From an uncultured Bacilli bacterium (GTDB lineage: Bacteria > Bacillota_I > Bacilli_A > RF39 > UBA660): DNA of 64,000 bases. The notes beneath the pieces were generated by a model. That model worked only from the letters and a program-made list of their open reading frames with translations. It was not told the origin of the DNA and ran no database searches. A program made the position numbers and the translations under genes. The stretch is from assembly GCA_934183155.1 (NCBI GenBank), contig CAKPSB010000007.1, positions 1-64,000 of the forward strand. Reading direction: 5' to 3'. Of this stretch, positions 25,563-33,173 are shown one piece after another (position 1 is the stretch's first letter; each line of letters begins with the position of its first letter).

Positions 25563-25833
25563 GTTGGATAAAGGTTTTAATGTTACAGATATTAATAAAG
25601 AGTTTTGTTTAACATATGGTGAAGTAGCTGAGGCATATGAAGCGTGGCGTAAGAAAAAAGATGATGTTGGAGAAGAAATAGCTGATGTTGTGATTTATCT
25701 ACTAGGATTATCTGAGATTTTAAATGTTGATTTGGAAAGTGAAATTTTAAGGAAAATTAATAAAAATAAACACAGAGAGTACAAAATAATTGACGGTGTA
25801 AATACAAGAGTTAAAGAATATGAAGAAAATTAA
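25519..25833 (+). CDS. MazG-like nucleotide pyrophosphohydrolase
   Basis: A 104-residue all-alpha NTP pyrophosphatase relative. The metal-binding pattern is visible as EVAEAYEAW ... EEIADVVIYLLGL, the ExxE(12-28)ExxD arrangement. Such small MazG-like proteins hydrolyse (d)NTPs to monophosphates, often dUTP or damaged nucleotides. ATG 25519 is chosen because GGAGGAAG lies 6 nt upstream; an earlier ATG would have none. It overlaps the UDG-like gene by 44 nt and the next gene by 14 nt. Confidence 0.8.
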   Translation: MIDLKQIQKDVYQNKLDKGFNVTDINKEFCLTYGEVAEAYEAWRKKKDDVGEEIADVVIYLLGLSEILNVDLESEILRKINKNKHREYKIIDGVNTRVKEYEEN

Positions 25834-26761
25834 TATATATTTGGCTACAAAATTATATAGTTTTTTTGATAGAAAAACATCTGTAATTATGTATAATAGC
25901 ATTTTAAATAGTAAAAAATTCAGAAACGATAAGATATATTTACCATTTAAGGATAGTAATATGAAGGTTAGTACAGACGGAAATGTTGCTAAAAATATAT
26001 TTGAAGCAGATATAAATTCGTTAAATAATACTGATATATTTATAACAAGACTTGACGGAATGTCTTATGATGCAGGTGTTGGATTTGAAATTGGATACTG
26101 TTTAGCTAAAAGTGTTCCTCTTTATATTTTTAATACTGATTTCTATAAAAATAAATTATTAAGTAACTTTGAATATAAGTTATCACCTATAATTGATAAA
26201 ATTGCCAATGTATTTAAATATGAATATATAAATGATAGTAAATTGGAATATGAGGATGAATTGGATTTTAATATTAATTTGTTTTCTAAATTTGTCTATG
26301 AAAAAATAAACAATACAAAAGAAAAAATATATGAATATACTGATGGCAATGAGAAATTTGACGTTTTTATAGATTTATTAGGTATGAAATATGAATGGAA
26401 TAAAATAATAATTGATAAAATAACTAAAATATTAGATGAAAATAGTATTACGTATTGGATTAGTAATAGATATTCATCAGGATATTCAGTTGATGTTGAT
26501 TTGAAAAATTTAAAAAATAGTAAGATTTATTTAACATGTTATGATGAAAATGAACCAGATATAGATTCTGCTATTTTACAAGGATTTGCTTATTATAATA
26601 AATTAAATATTATTGGATATGAATCAAATCCTGTTAAATATTATGTTGAAGGAAAGCAAGAATTTGGTGTTACATTAATGTTAGAGCAGTCATGTTCTAC
26701 ATTAACAAAAAGTATAGATAAGAGTATAAAAGTGATAATCAATAATATAAAGCATAATTGA
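25820..26761 (+). CDS. Tandem nucleoside 2-deoxyribosyltransferase-like protein
   Basis: A 313-residue protein with two related domains. Residues 1-165 match nucleoside 2-deoxyribosyltransferases: IYLATKLYS at the start, NIFEADINSLNNTDIFI, and DAGVGFEIGYCLAKS, where Glu90 is the expected nucleophile. Residues 178-313 repeat the plan (LKNSKIYLTCYD, DSAILQGFAYYNKLNIIGY), but the nucleophile position is Gln254, so this half is probably a nucleotide-binding or regulatory pseudo-enzyme. Family chemistry is base exchange or N-glycosidic cleavage of (deoxy)nucleosides or nucleotides. Last gene of the cassette operon. Confidence 0.75.
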   Translation: MKKINIYLATKLYSFFDRKTSVIMYNSILNSKKFRNDKIYLPFKDSNMKVSTDGNVAKNIFEADINSLNNTDIFITRLDGMSYDAGVGFEIGYCLAKSVPLYIFNTDFYKNKLLSNFEYKLSPIIDKIANVFKYEYINDSKLEYEDELDFNINLFSKFVYEKINNTKEKIYEYTDGNEKFDVFIDLLGMKYEWNKIIIDKITKILDENSITYWISNRYSSGYSVDVDLKNLKNSKIYLTCYDENEPDIDSAILQGFAYYNKLNIIGYESNPVKYYVEGKQEFGVTLMLEQSCSTLTKSIDKSIKVIINNIKHN

Positions 26762-26782
26762 TACCATAATGGTATCTATTTT
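26760..26782 (+). terminator. Probable terminator of the cassette operon
   Basis: Stem GATACCA / TGGTATC with a 3-nt loop, overlapping the stop codon; the T-tract (TATTTTAA) is weak. Confidence 0.6.
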
Positions 26783-27063
26783 AATGTAATTTAAATATTT
26801 TAGAAGAAGATAAAAGAATTTAAATTATGAAAATATTTAGAATGAACCTTGATAATTGAAATGGCTTCATTGTTTTATTGTAAAATAAGTGTTAAAATAG
26901 GTTATTAGAAAACATTTAGTTTTATTTAGTAAATTTGTGGCTGACATGTGTGCCCTATGCGTGTCTACAAAAAAATGACCTATCAGTTAAGTTCTAGGCC
27001 ATGAATTTTTGCTGATTGGACATGAATTTGTTGGTTGATATTGGTCATGATAAGGAGGTAGTT

Positions 27064-29013
27064 ATGTTTAATTTAATGTCAAAATATATACCTAGTGGTG
27101 ATCAACCAGAGGCAATAAATTCATTAGTTAAAGGAATTGGAAATGGTGAGAAGTATCAAGTTTTACTTGGAGCAACGGGGACTGGAAAAACTTTTACAAT
27201 TGCAAATGTAATAGCTCAAGTTAATAAACCAACTCTAGTTTTAGCTCATAATAAAACCTTAGCAGGGCAACTTTATGCAGAGCTTAAAGAGTTGTTTCCA
27301 GAGAATCATGTATGCTATTTTGTTTCTTATTATGATTATTATCAACCAGAGGCTTATGTAGCTAAAACAGATACTTATATTGAAAAGGATGCTTCTATTA
27401 ATGATGAAATAGATGAGCTTAGACATTATGCAACGGCTAGTTTATTAGCACATAAAGATGTTATTGTTGTCGCTTCTGTTTCTTGTATTTATGGTATTGG
27501 TGAAATTGAGGATTATGAGAAAAAAGTATTGTTTTTAAGCGTTGGTGAAACGGTAGATAGAGATAAAATTATTGAAAAATTAATTGATATGCTTTATGAA
27601 AGAAATGATATTGATTTAAAAAGAGGCTCTTTTAGGGTTAGAGGCGATGTTTTAGAAGTTGTTCCGATAGGTCAGCACACACATGGAATTAGAGTTGAAT
27701 TTTTTGGTGATGAAATTGATAGAATAAGTGAATTTGATTTAGTTACAGGGAGTTTGGTTAATGATAAAAAAACTTATACTTTGTTTCCGGCAAGTCATTT
27801 TGTTACGAGTGAGGATAAGCTTAAAATTGCTATTAAAAATATTAGAAGTGAACTTGATGAACAACTTAAAAAATTTAAAAGTGAAAATAAATTACTTGAG
27901 TATCAAAGATTGAAAGAAAGAGTTAATTATGATTTAGAGATGCTTGAAGAAACTGGCTTTTGTAGAGGTGTTGAAAATTATTCAGCGCCGCTTGCTTTGA
28001 GAAAACCTGGAGATATGCCAACTACGTTAATTGATTTTTTTGGTGATGATTTTTTGTTAGTAGTTGATGAATCACATGTTACTTTACCACAGGTTAAAGC
28101 GATGTATAATGGTGACAGAGTTCGTAAAGAGTCGCTGGTTAATTATGGCTTTAGGCTTCCGAGTGCACTTGATAATAGACCTTTAAAATTTAATGAATTT
28201 GAAAGTAAAATTAGACAAGCTATTTTTGTTTCGGCTACTCCTGGTGATTATGAACTTGAAAAATGTCATCATAAGTATGTTTCACAAATTATTAGACCAA
28301 CTGGGTTGCTTGATCCGGTTATTACAGTTAAATCAACAAAAGGTCAAATTGATGATTTAGTTAGTGAAATTAATAAACAAATTAATAATAATGAAAGAAC
28401 ATTGATTACTACTTTAACTATTAGAATGGCTGAGGAATTGTCTGGTTATTTAAAAAAACTTGATATTAAAGTGGCTTATCTTCATAATGAAGTTAAAACT
28501 TTAGAAAGAATGCAGATAATTCATGATTTAAGATGTGGTAAATATGATGTGGTTGTTGGTATTAATTTGTTACGTGAAGGTATTGATATTCCTGAAGTTA
28601 GTTTAATTGCTATTATGGATGCTGATAAGCAAGGATTTTTACGTAGTGAAAGGAGTTTATTACAGACCATTGGTAGAGCTGCTCGTAATGCTAATGGTAG
28701 AGTTATTATGTACGCTGATGGTATGAGTCAGGCGATGAATGTGGCTATAAGTGAGACTAATCGTAGAAGAAGTATACAAATGGCTTATAATGAGAAAAAT
28801 GGAATTGTTCCTAAAACAATTGTTAAAGAAATAAGAGATGTAATTTCTAATAAGTTTGAGATTAAAGATAAAAACAAGAAGCTTTCTAAAAAAGATAAGG
28901 AAAGTTTAATGTCTGATTTAGAAAGAGAAATGAAATTAGCTGCTAAGAATCTTGATTTTGAAAGAGCTATGGAACTTAGAGATGCTTTATTTGAGTTGCA
29001 AAGTGAAGACTAG
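27064..29013 (+). CDS. uvrB: Excinuclease ABC subunit UvrB
   Basis: Damage-verifying helicase-like subunit of nucleotide excision repair. The 649 residues are complete: Walker A GATGTGKT, the beta-hairpin YYDYYQPEAY, DESHV (motif II), the motif VI region TIGRAARN, and a C-terminal UVR domain (ERAMELRDALFEL) that binds UvrC. ATG 27064 has AAGGAGG 7 nt upstream; an upstream frame start at 27016 lacks this. Its first ~270 bp duplicate 23846-24115, so the 5' end may have arrived with the insertion. No uvrA in the window. Confidence 0.95.
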   Translation: MFNLMSKYIPSGDQPEAINSLVKGIGNGEKYQVLLGATGTGKTFTIANVIAQVNKPTLVLAHNKTLAGQLYAELKELFPENHVCYFVSYYDYYQPEAYVAKTDTYIEKDASINDEIDELRHYATASLLAHKDVIVVASVSCIYGIGEIEDYEKKVLFLSVGETVDRDKIIEKLIDMLYERNDIDLKRGSFRVRGDVLEVVPIGQHTHGIRVEFFGDEIDRISEFDLVTGSLVNDKKTYTLFPASHFVTSEDKLKIAIKNIRSELDEQLKKFKSENKLLEYQRLKERVNYDLEMLEETGFCRGVENYSAPLALRKPGDMPTTLIDFFGDDFLLVVDESHVTLPQVKAMYNGDRVRKESLVNYGFRLPSALDNRPLKFNEFESKIRQAIFVSATPGDYELEKCHHKYVSQIIRPTGLLDPVITVKSTKGQIDDLVSEINKQINNNERTLITTLTIRMAEELSGYLKKLDIKVAYLHNEVKTLERMQIIHDLRCGKYDVVVGINLLREGIDIPEVSLIAIMDADKQGFLRSERSLLQTIGRAARNANGRVIMYADGMSQAMNVAISETNRRRSIQMAYNEKNGIVPKTIVKEIRDVISNKFEIKDKNKKLSKKDKESLMSDLEREMKLAAKNLDFERAMELRDALFELQSED

Positions 29014-29030
29014 TTTTAGTCTTCTTTTGT
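29005..29030 (+). terminator. Terminator of uvrB
   Basis: GAAGACT (29005-29011) / AGTCTTC (29018-29024) overlapping the stop codon, followed by TTTTGTTTT. Confidence 0.8.
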
Positions 29031-29055
29031 TTTAGCATTTGGAATATGCTATAAT
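29027..29055 (+). promoter_or_regulatory. Promoter of the holin-like/lgt/trxB/yvcK/whiA operon
   Basis: TTGTTT (29027-29032), 17-bp spacer, TATAAT (29050-29055) preceded by TGC (extended -10). It overlaps the uvrB terminator T-tract. Confidence 0.75.
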
Positions 29056-29072
29056 GTAGGTGGTGAAGAAAT

Positions 29073-29492
29073 ATGATAAAAAAAAGAATTATTAAAGTGT
29101 TTGATTGGGGTTTAAGAATAGTTAGTTATACTATTGTTTTGATGCTTATGACGCTTATTTTTAAAAATACTCTATATATCGATAATTCTTTTTATGGTAT
29201 TTGGTGTTTAGTAGCTTCGCTTTTAATCTATTTACTTAATAAAACAATTAAACCTTTTTTAATTTGGTTAACGATTCCAATTACTGGAATTACGTTGGGG
29301 TTGTTTTATCCTTTTGTTAATTTGATTATTTTGAAAATAGTTAGTTTAATTTTAGGAGATCATTTTATTATTTATGGTGTTTGGTATGCTTTATTTGTAG
29401 CTATATGTATTTCAGTTATTAATGTTGTTTTAGATATGACTGTTTTTAAATCTTTGACATTTAAGGAGGATAAGGATGAGTCCAATAATTAA
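29073..29492 (+). CDS. Four-TM phage holin family membrane protein (YvlD-like)
   Basis: A 139-residue membrane protein with about four hydrophobic segments. The central LNKTIKPFLIWLTIPITG-type stretch (a basic Asn-x-x-Ile-Lys-Pro motif followed by a Leu/Thr/Pro-rich helix and GLFYPFVN) is the hallmark of the PF04020-type holin-like family. Despite the family name there is no phage context; YvlD-type proteins are chromosomal membrane proteins of unclear role in envelope homeostasis. It overlaps lgt by 17 nt and heads this operon. Confidence 0.8.
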   Translation: MIKKRIIKVFDWGLRIVSYTIVLMLMTLIFKNTLYIDNSFYGIWCLVASLLIYLLNKTIKPFLIWLTIPITGITLGLFYPFVNLIILKIVSLILGDHFIIYGVWYALFVAICISVINVVLDMTVFKSLTFKEDKDESNN

Positions 29493-30264
29493 TTTAGGTT
29501 TTATTTCTATTCATTGGTATTCTATTATGCTTTTTTTAGCTATTTTGTTTGGCTCTAATGTGGCTACTGATGAAGCTAAAAAACATGGATTTAGTGAAGA
29601 TTTTATGGTTAATATGCTTTTCTTAACTATTGTTTTAGGTATTGTTGGCGCAAGAGCTTATTATGTTATTTTTAATTTTGATTACTATTTAATGAACCCA
29701 CTTGAAATTTTTGAAATTTGGAATGGAGGACTTGCTATTCATGGAGGAATTTTATTTGGCCTTATTTCTGTTTATGTTTATTTGCATAAAAAGAATGTTA
29801 GTTTTGTTAAAATTTTAGATTATGTGGTTGTTGGATTTATTTTGGCTCAAGCAATAGGACGATGGGGTAATTTTTTTAATGGTGAAGCTCATGGTGAGGT
29901 ATGTAGTTTGGCTTTTTTGAAAAGTTTACATTTGCCTTCTTTTATTATTAATGGTATGTATATTGATGGTAATTATTATGTTCCAACTTTTTTGTTTGAA
30001 TCTATTTGGTGTTTAATTGGGTTTGTTATTATGATTATTTTTAGAAGAAAAAAATTTATAAAAGTTGGTTATTTGAGTAGTTTTTATTTAATTTGGTATG
30101 GTTTTGAAAGATTTTTCGTTGAAGGTATGCGAACTGATAGTTTAATGTTTTTTTCTTTAAGAATAGCTCAAATAGTTTCTTTATTTATGATGTTATGTGG
30201 AATTATTTTGTTTATTTATAGTTATAAGAAAAAAATAGGATATGGAGATGATTTGAATGAATAG
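29476..30264 (+). CDS. lgt: Prolipoprotein diacylglyceryl transferase
   Basis: Integral membrane enzyme that transfers diacylglycerol from phosphatidylglycerol to the lipobox cysteine of prelipoproteins such as YidC here. The 262 residues have about seven hydrophobic segments, with IHWYSIMLF, GGLAIHGGILFG and the signature IGRWGNFFNGEAHG with its essential Arg. The ATG has AAGGAGGATAAGG upstream. In Bacillus lgt also lies upstream of trxB and yvcK genes. Confidence 0.95.
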   Translation: MSPIINLGFISIHWYSIMLFLAILFGSNVATDEAKKHGFSEDFMVNMLFLTIVLGIVGARAYYVIFNFDYYLMNPLEIFEIWNGGLAIHGGILFGLISVYVYLHKKNVSFVKILDYVVVGFILAQAIGRWGNFFNGEAHGEVCSLAFLKSLHLPSFIINGMYIDGNYYVPTFLFESIWCLIGFVIMIIFRRKKFIKVGYLSSFYLIWYGFERFFVEGMRTDSLMFFSLRIAQIVSLFMMLCGIILFIYSYKKKIGYGDDLNE

Positions 30265-31135
30265 ATGTGTAATTATTGGAGCTGGTCCTGGTGGTATGAG
30301 TGCAGCTTTGTATTTAAAAAGATCTGGTATTATGCCTATTATTATTGATGATATGCCTGGTGGTGAACTTTTGAAGCTTGGAAAGATTGATAATTATTTA
30401 GGTTTACAGACAGATGGAATTACTTTAGCTATGAATATGATTAATCAGCTTAAAGAAAATGGTATTTCAATTGTTAAAGATAGAGTTACCTTGGTTTCTA
30501 AGTGCTCTTCTGGTTTTAAAGTTTGTTTAAAAAAAGGCGGAGATATATTTTGCTCTAAGGTTATTTTATCTAGTGGTAAGAAGCCGAAGCTTTTAGGTAT
30601 AAATGGAGAAGATAAGTTAATTGGACATGGGATTAGTTATTGCGCTGTTTGTGATGGGGCATTTTATAGAGGCAAAGATGTTTGCGTTGTTGGCTCTGGT
30701 GATGGTGCTTTTTCGGAGGCTTTGTATTTATCTAAATTATGTAATAAAGTTTATATTTTAGCTAGAAGTGATCTTAGAGCTTCAAATGATCTTATTTCTA
30801 AAACGTCGAATAGTAATATTTTTGTTTTAAAAAATAGTAGTATTGCTTCTTTTATTTATGAAGATAGTATTAGTGGTGTTATTCTTAGTGATGGTAAACA
30901 ATTAGAAGTAAGTGGAATTTTCGTATCTATTGGTGGAGTTCCACAAAGCAATATTTTAGATTTTTCTGTTGATATGAAAGATGGATATATTATAACTGAT
31001 GAAAATATGGAAAGCAGTGTTAAAGGATTTTATGCGATTGGTGATGTTAGATTAAAAAAGTTTTATCAAATTTCTATTGCTGTAGCTGAGGGAGCTATTG
31101 CAGCGCTTAATGTAGGTGATGATGTAGATGTTTAA
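30257..31135 (+). CDS. trxB: Thioredoxin reductase-like flavoprotein
   Basis: NADPH-dependent FAD enzyme that reduces thioredoxin. The 292 residues show FAD motif GAGPGGMSAALY at the N-terminus, the redox CAVC disulfide in ISYCAVCDGAFY, the NADPH motif GSGDGAFSEAL and the C-terminal GDVR FAD contact. It is slightly shorter than average (~310). NADPH motif GSGDGA departs from the usual GGGDSA, so a specialised partner is possible. It overlaps lgt and yvcK by 8 nt each. Confidence 0.88.
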   Translation: MNRCVIIGAGPGGMSAALYLKRSGIMPIIIDDMPGGELLKLGKIDNYLGLQTDGITLAMNMINQLKENGISIVKDRVTLVSKCSSGFKVCLKKGGDIFCSKVILSSGKKPKLLGINGEDKLIGHGISYCAVCDGAFYRGKDVCVVGSGDGAFSEALYLSKLCNKVYILARSDLRASNDLISKTSNSNIFVLKNSSIASFIYEDSISGVILSDGKQLEVSGIFVSIGGVPQSNILDFSVDMKDGYIITDENMESSVKGFYAIGDVRLKKFYQISIAVAEGAIAALNVGDDVDV

Positions 31136-32078
31136 ATTAGCTGTTTTAGGTGGTGGTAGTGGATTAAGCCAATTACTGAGAGGATTAAAAAAATTTCCTT
31201 TTGATATTTCAGCTATTGTTTCGGTTTGTGATGATGGTAGTAGTACAGGACGATTACGTGAGGAATTTCATACGCCGGCAGTTGGTGATATTCGTAAAGT
31301 TTTAATTAGTTTGTCTGAAAATGAGGAAGAAGTTAAAGAGCTTTTTGATTATAGATTTTCAACTTCTAGTGATTTAGATGGACATGCTTTAGGTAATTTA
31401 CTTTTAACTGGAGCTAGTAAGGTTAAAGGTAATATAACTTCTGGTATTGAACTTGTTAATTCTCTTTTGAATTTAAAAGGAAAAGTTATACCTCTTACTG
31501 AGGATTATGTCACACTTATGGGTAAGATGTCATCTGGTAAGGTTGTTTTAGGAGAACATAATATTACGGAATGTAGGGATAAGATTAAATATGTTTATTA
31601 TAAAAAGCCGCCGAAAGTTAATGAGGATGTGTTGAGTTCTATTAGACATGCGGACGCTATTATACTTAGCATGGGTAGTTTGTTTACAAGTATTATTCCT
31701 AATTTACTTTGTCGTGATGTTATTTTAGAGCTTGATAAAAGCCCCGCAAAAATAATTTATGTTTGTAATATAATGACACAACCTGGTGAAACCGATGGTT
31801 TTAGTGCTTATGATCATGTTAAACTTTTAAATAAATATTTAGGTAAACATAAAATTGATGCTGTTATTTTGAATAATGGATTTATTGAAGAAAGCATTCT
31901 TAAAAATTATGAAACAAGTGAACAGAAAGATTTGGTGTGTTTTGATGAAAATAAGTTTTTAAAGAATGATATAACGGTTATAAGTGGTGATTATATTAAA
32001 ATTTTTGATGGTGTTATTCGTCATAACAGTTTGAAAGTAGCACTTGATATTATGTCTTATTTATTAGATTTGAGGTGA
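31128..32078 (+). CDS. yvcK: YvcK/GlmR-family UDP-sugar-binding protein
   Basis: Binds UDP-GlcNAc and controls carbon flow into cell-wall precursors in Bacillus; related to LPPG:FO transferase. The 316 residues carry the glycine-rich LGGGSGLSQLLRGLK start, CDDGSSTGRLR and GDIRKVLISL, followed by LDGHALGNLLL. In Bacillus it sits between rapZ and whiA; here whiA follows but rapZ is absent and trxB precedes directly. Confidence 0.93.
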   Translation: MFKLAVLGGGSGLSQLLRGLKKFPFDISAIVSVCDDGSSTGRLREEFHTPAVGDIRKVLISLSENEEEVKELFDYRFSTSSDLDGHALGNLLLTGASKVKGNITSGIELVNSLLNLKGKVIPLTEDYVTLMGKMSSGKVVLGEHNITECRDKIKYVYYKKPPKVNEDVLSSIRHADAIILSMGSLFTSIIPNLLCRDVILELDKSPAKIIYVCNIMTQPGETDGFSAYDHVKLLNKYLGKHKIDAVILNNGFIEESILKNYETSEQKDLVCFDENKFLKNDITVISGDYIKIFDGVIRHNSLKVALDIMSYLLDLR

Positions 32079-32083
32079 TTATT

Positions 32084-33001
32084 TTGAGTTTTACAGCTTT
32101 GGTTAAAGATGAAGTTAGCAAGCTTGATATTATGGAAACAGAAAAGATTTCGGAATTGTCAGCTATTGTTCAAAATAATTATTTTGATGATGTGTTGATT
32201 AGGATTACTACGGAAAACAATTCAGTAGCAAGACTTACTTATTCTCTTTTTAAAGATTTATTTGGAATTTATCCTAAGGTAAGTGTGCGAAAAGGATATA
32301 ATTATAATAAACATTTATTATATGTTTTGGAAATAAAAAAAGGCATTTTTGAGGTATATAAGTCTTTAGGTATTGAGGGGTTAATACCAGATGAGTTTAT
32401 ATATGCGGATGATGGATTAATGAGAGCATATTTGCGAGGGGTCTTTTTAACTAAAGCTAGTGTGAATGACCCTAAAACCTCTAGATATCATTTGGAGTTT
32501 AATTTAGAAAATGAAGAATATGCTAAATTTATTTTGAAGAGTTTGAATGGTTATTATTTGAATAGTAAATTTTTGAGGCGTGAAAATAAATATGTTGTTT
32601 ATATTAAAGGGGCGGAGAAAATTGGTGATTTTTTACGAATTATTGGGGCAAATAAAGCAGTTTTATATTATGAGGATATTAGGATATATAGGGATCATAA
32701 GAATATGACAAATAGACTTAATAATTGTGAACAGGCTAATGTTGATAAAATCATTGAAACGGCTAATGAGTATGTTAAAAATATTTTATTTTTGAAAAAA
32801 GAGGATGTTTATGATTTGCTTTCTTTAAAGGAAAAAGAGGTTTGTGAGTATAGAATTAAGTATCCAGATGCATCTTTAATAGAGCTTTCAGAAATTATTA
32901 GTATAGAAACAGGTAATAAAATTACTAAATCTGGGGTTTATCATCGTCTTAATAAAATTAAAAATTTAGCTAATAAAATAAGAGAAAAGAAGAAAGTATA
33001 A
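32084..33001 (+). CDS. whiA: DNA-binding protein WhiA
   Basis: Homing-endonuclease-like regulator of division and chromosome segregation, 305 residues. The N-terminus LSFTALVKDEVSKLD matches WhiA; the LAGLIDADG-like core includes AYLRGVFLTKAS, and the C-terminal helix-turn-helix includes KSGVYHRLNKI. TTG 32084 is chosen because GAGGTGAT precedes it; the GTG at 32075 is part of that site. Confidence 0.93.
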   Translation: MSFTALVKDEVSKLDIMETEKISELSAIVQNNYFDDVLIRITTENNSVARLTYSLFKDLFGIYPKVSVRKGYNYNKHLLYVLEIKKGIFEVYKSLGIEGLIPDEFIYADDGLMRAYLRGVFLTKASVNDPKTSRYHLEFNLENEEYAKFILKSLNGYYLNSKFLRRENKYVVYIKGAEKIGDFLRIIGANKAVLYYEDIRIYRDHKNMTNRLNNCEQANVDKIIETANEYVKNILFLKKEDVYDLLSLKEKEVCEYRIKYPDASLIELSEIISIETGNKITKSGVYHRLNKIKNLANKIREKKKV

Positions 33002-33149
33002 AAATTTGTTTGATAAATTTATATATAAGTAAAAATATAGATTTTTTCAAAAAGGTTTTTAGACTTTTTTAAAATAGTTGAATTTATAAAAAATGTTGAT
33101 ATCTTAAAATTTTATTTTGAGTGAACAAGACATTATTGCAGTTTTATAG

Positions 33150-33155
33150 TATAAT
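33150..33155 (+). promoter_or_regulatory. Promoter -10 of the gdpP-like/rplI/dnaB operon
   Basis: Perfect TATAAT in the 172-bp gap after whiA, about 18 nt before the ATG; the -35 (AAGACA at 33127) is a partial match. Confidence 0.5.
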
Positions 33156-33173
33156 GAATAAGAGGCTGATATT

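Larger units (their letters stand above)
24116..27063 (+). mobile_element. Putative integrated cassette in uvrB (nucleotide-metabolism cargo)
   Basis: A segment bounded by the truncated and intact uvrB 5' ends. It carries four overlapping genes (24359-26761) and has no visible integrase or transposase. Each end holds a related noncoding motif in the same orientation: TAGTTTTATTTA (24152, 26917) and TTTGTGGCTGA followed by CGTGTC-AC (24218-24252, 26934-26968). The coding strand is A-rich with many ATA and AAA codons, unlike the T/G-rich coding strands of neighbours, which suggests transfer. The integration mechanism is inferred. Confidence 0.6.

Noticed and set aside
24116..27063. An insertion sequence or prophage
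   Set aside because: No transposase, integrase, terminal inverted repeats or phage structural genes were found; I call it only a putative cassette.
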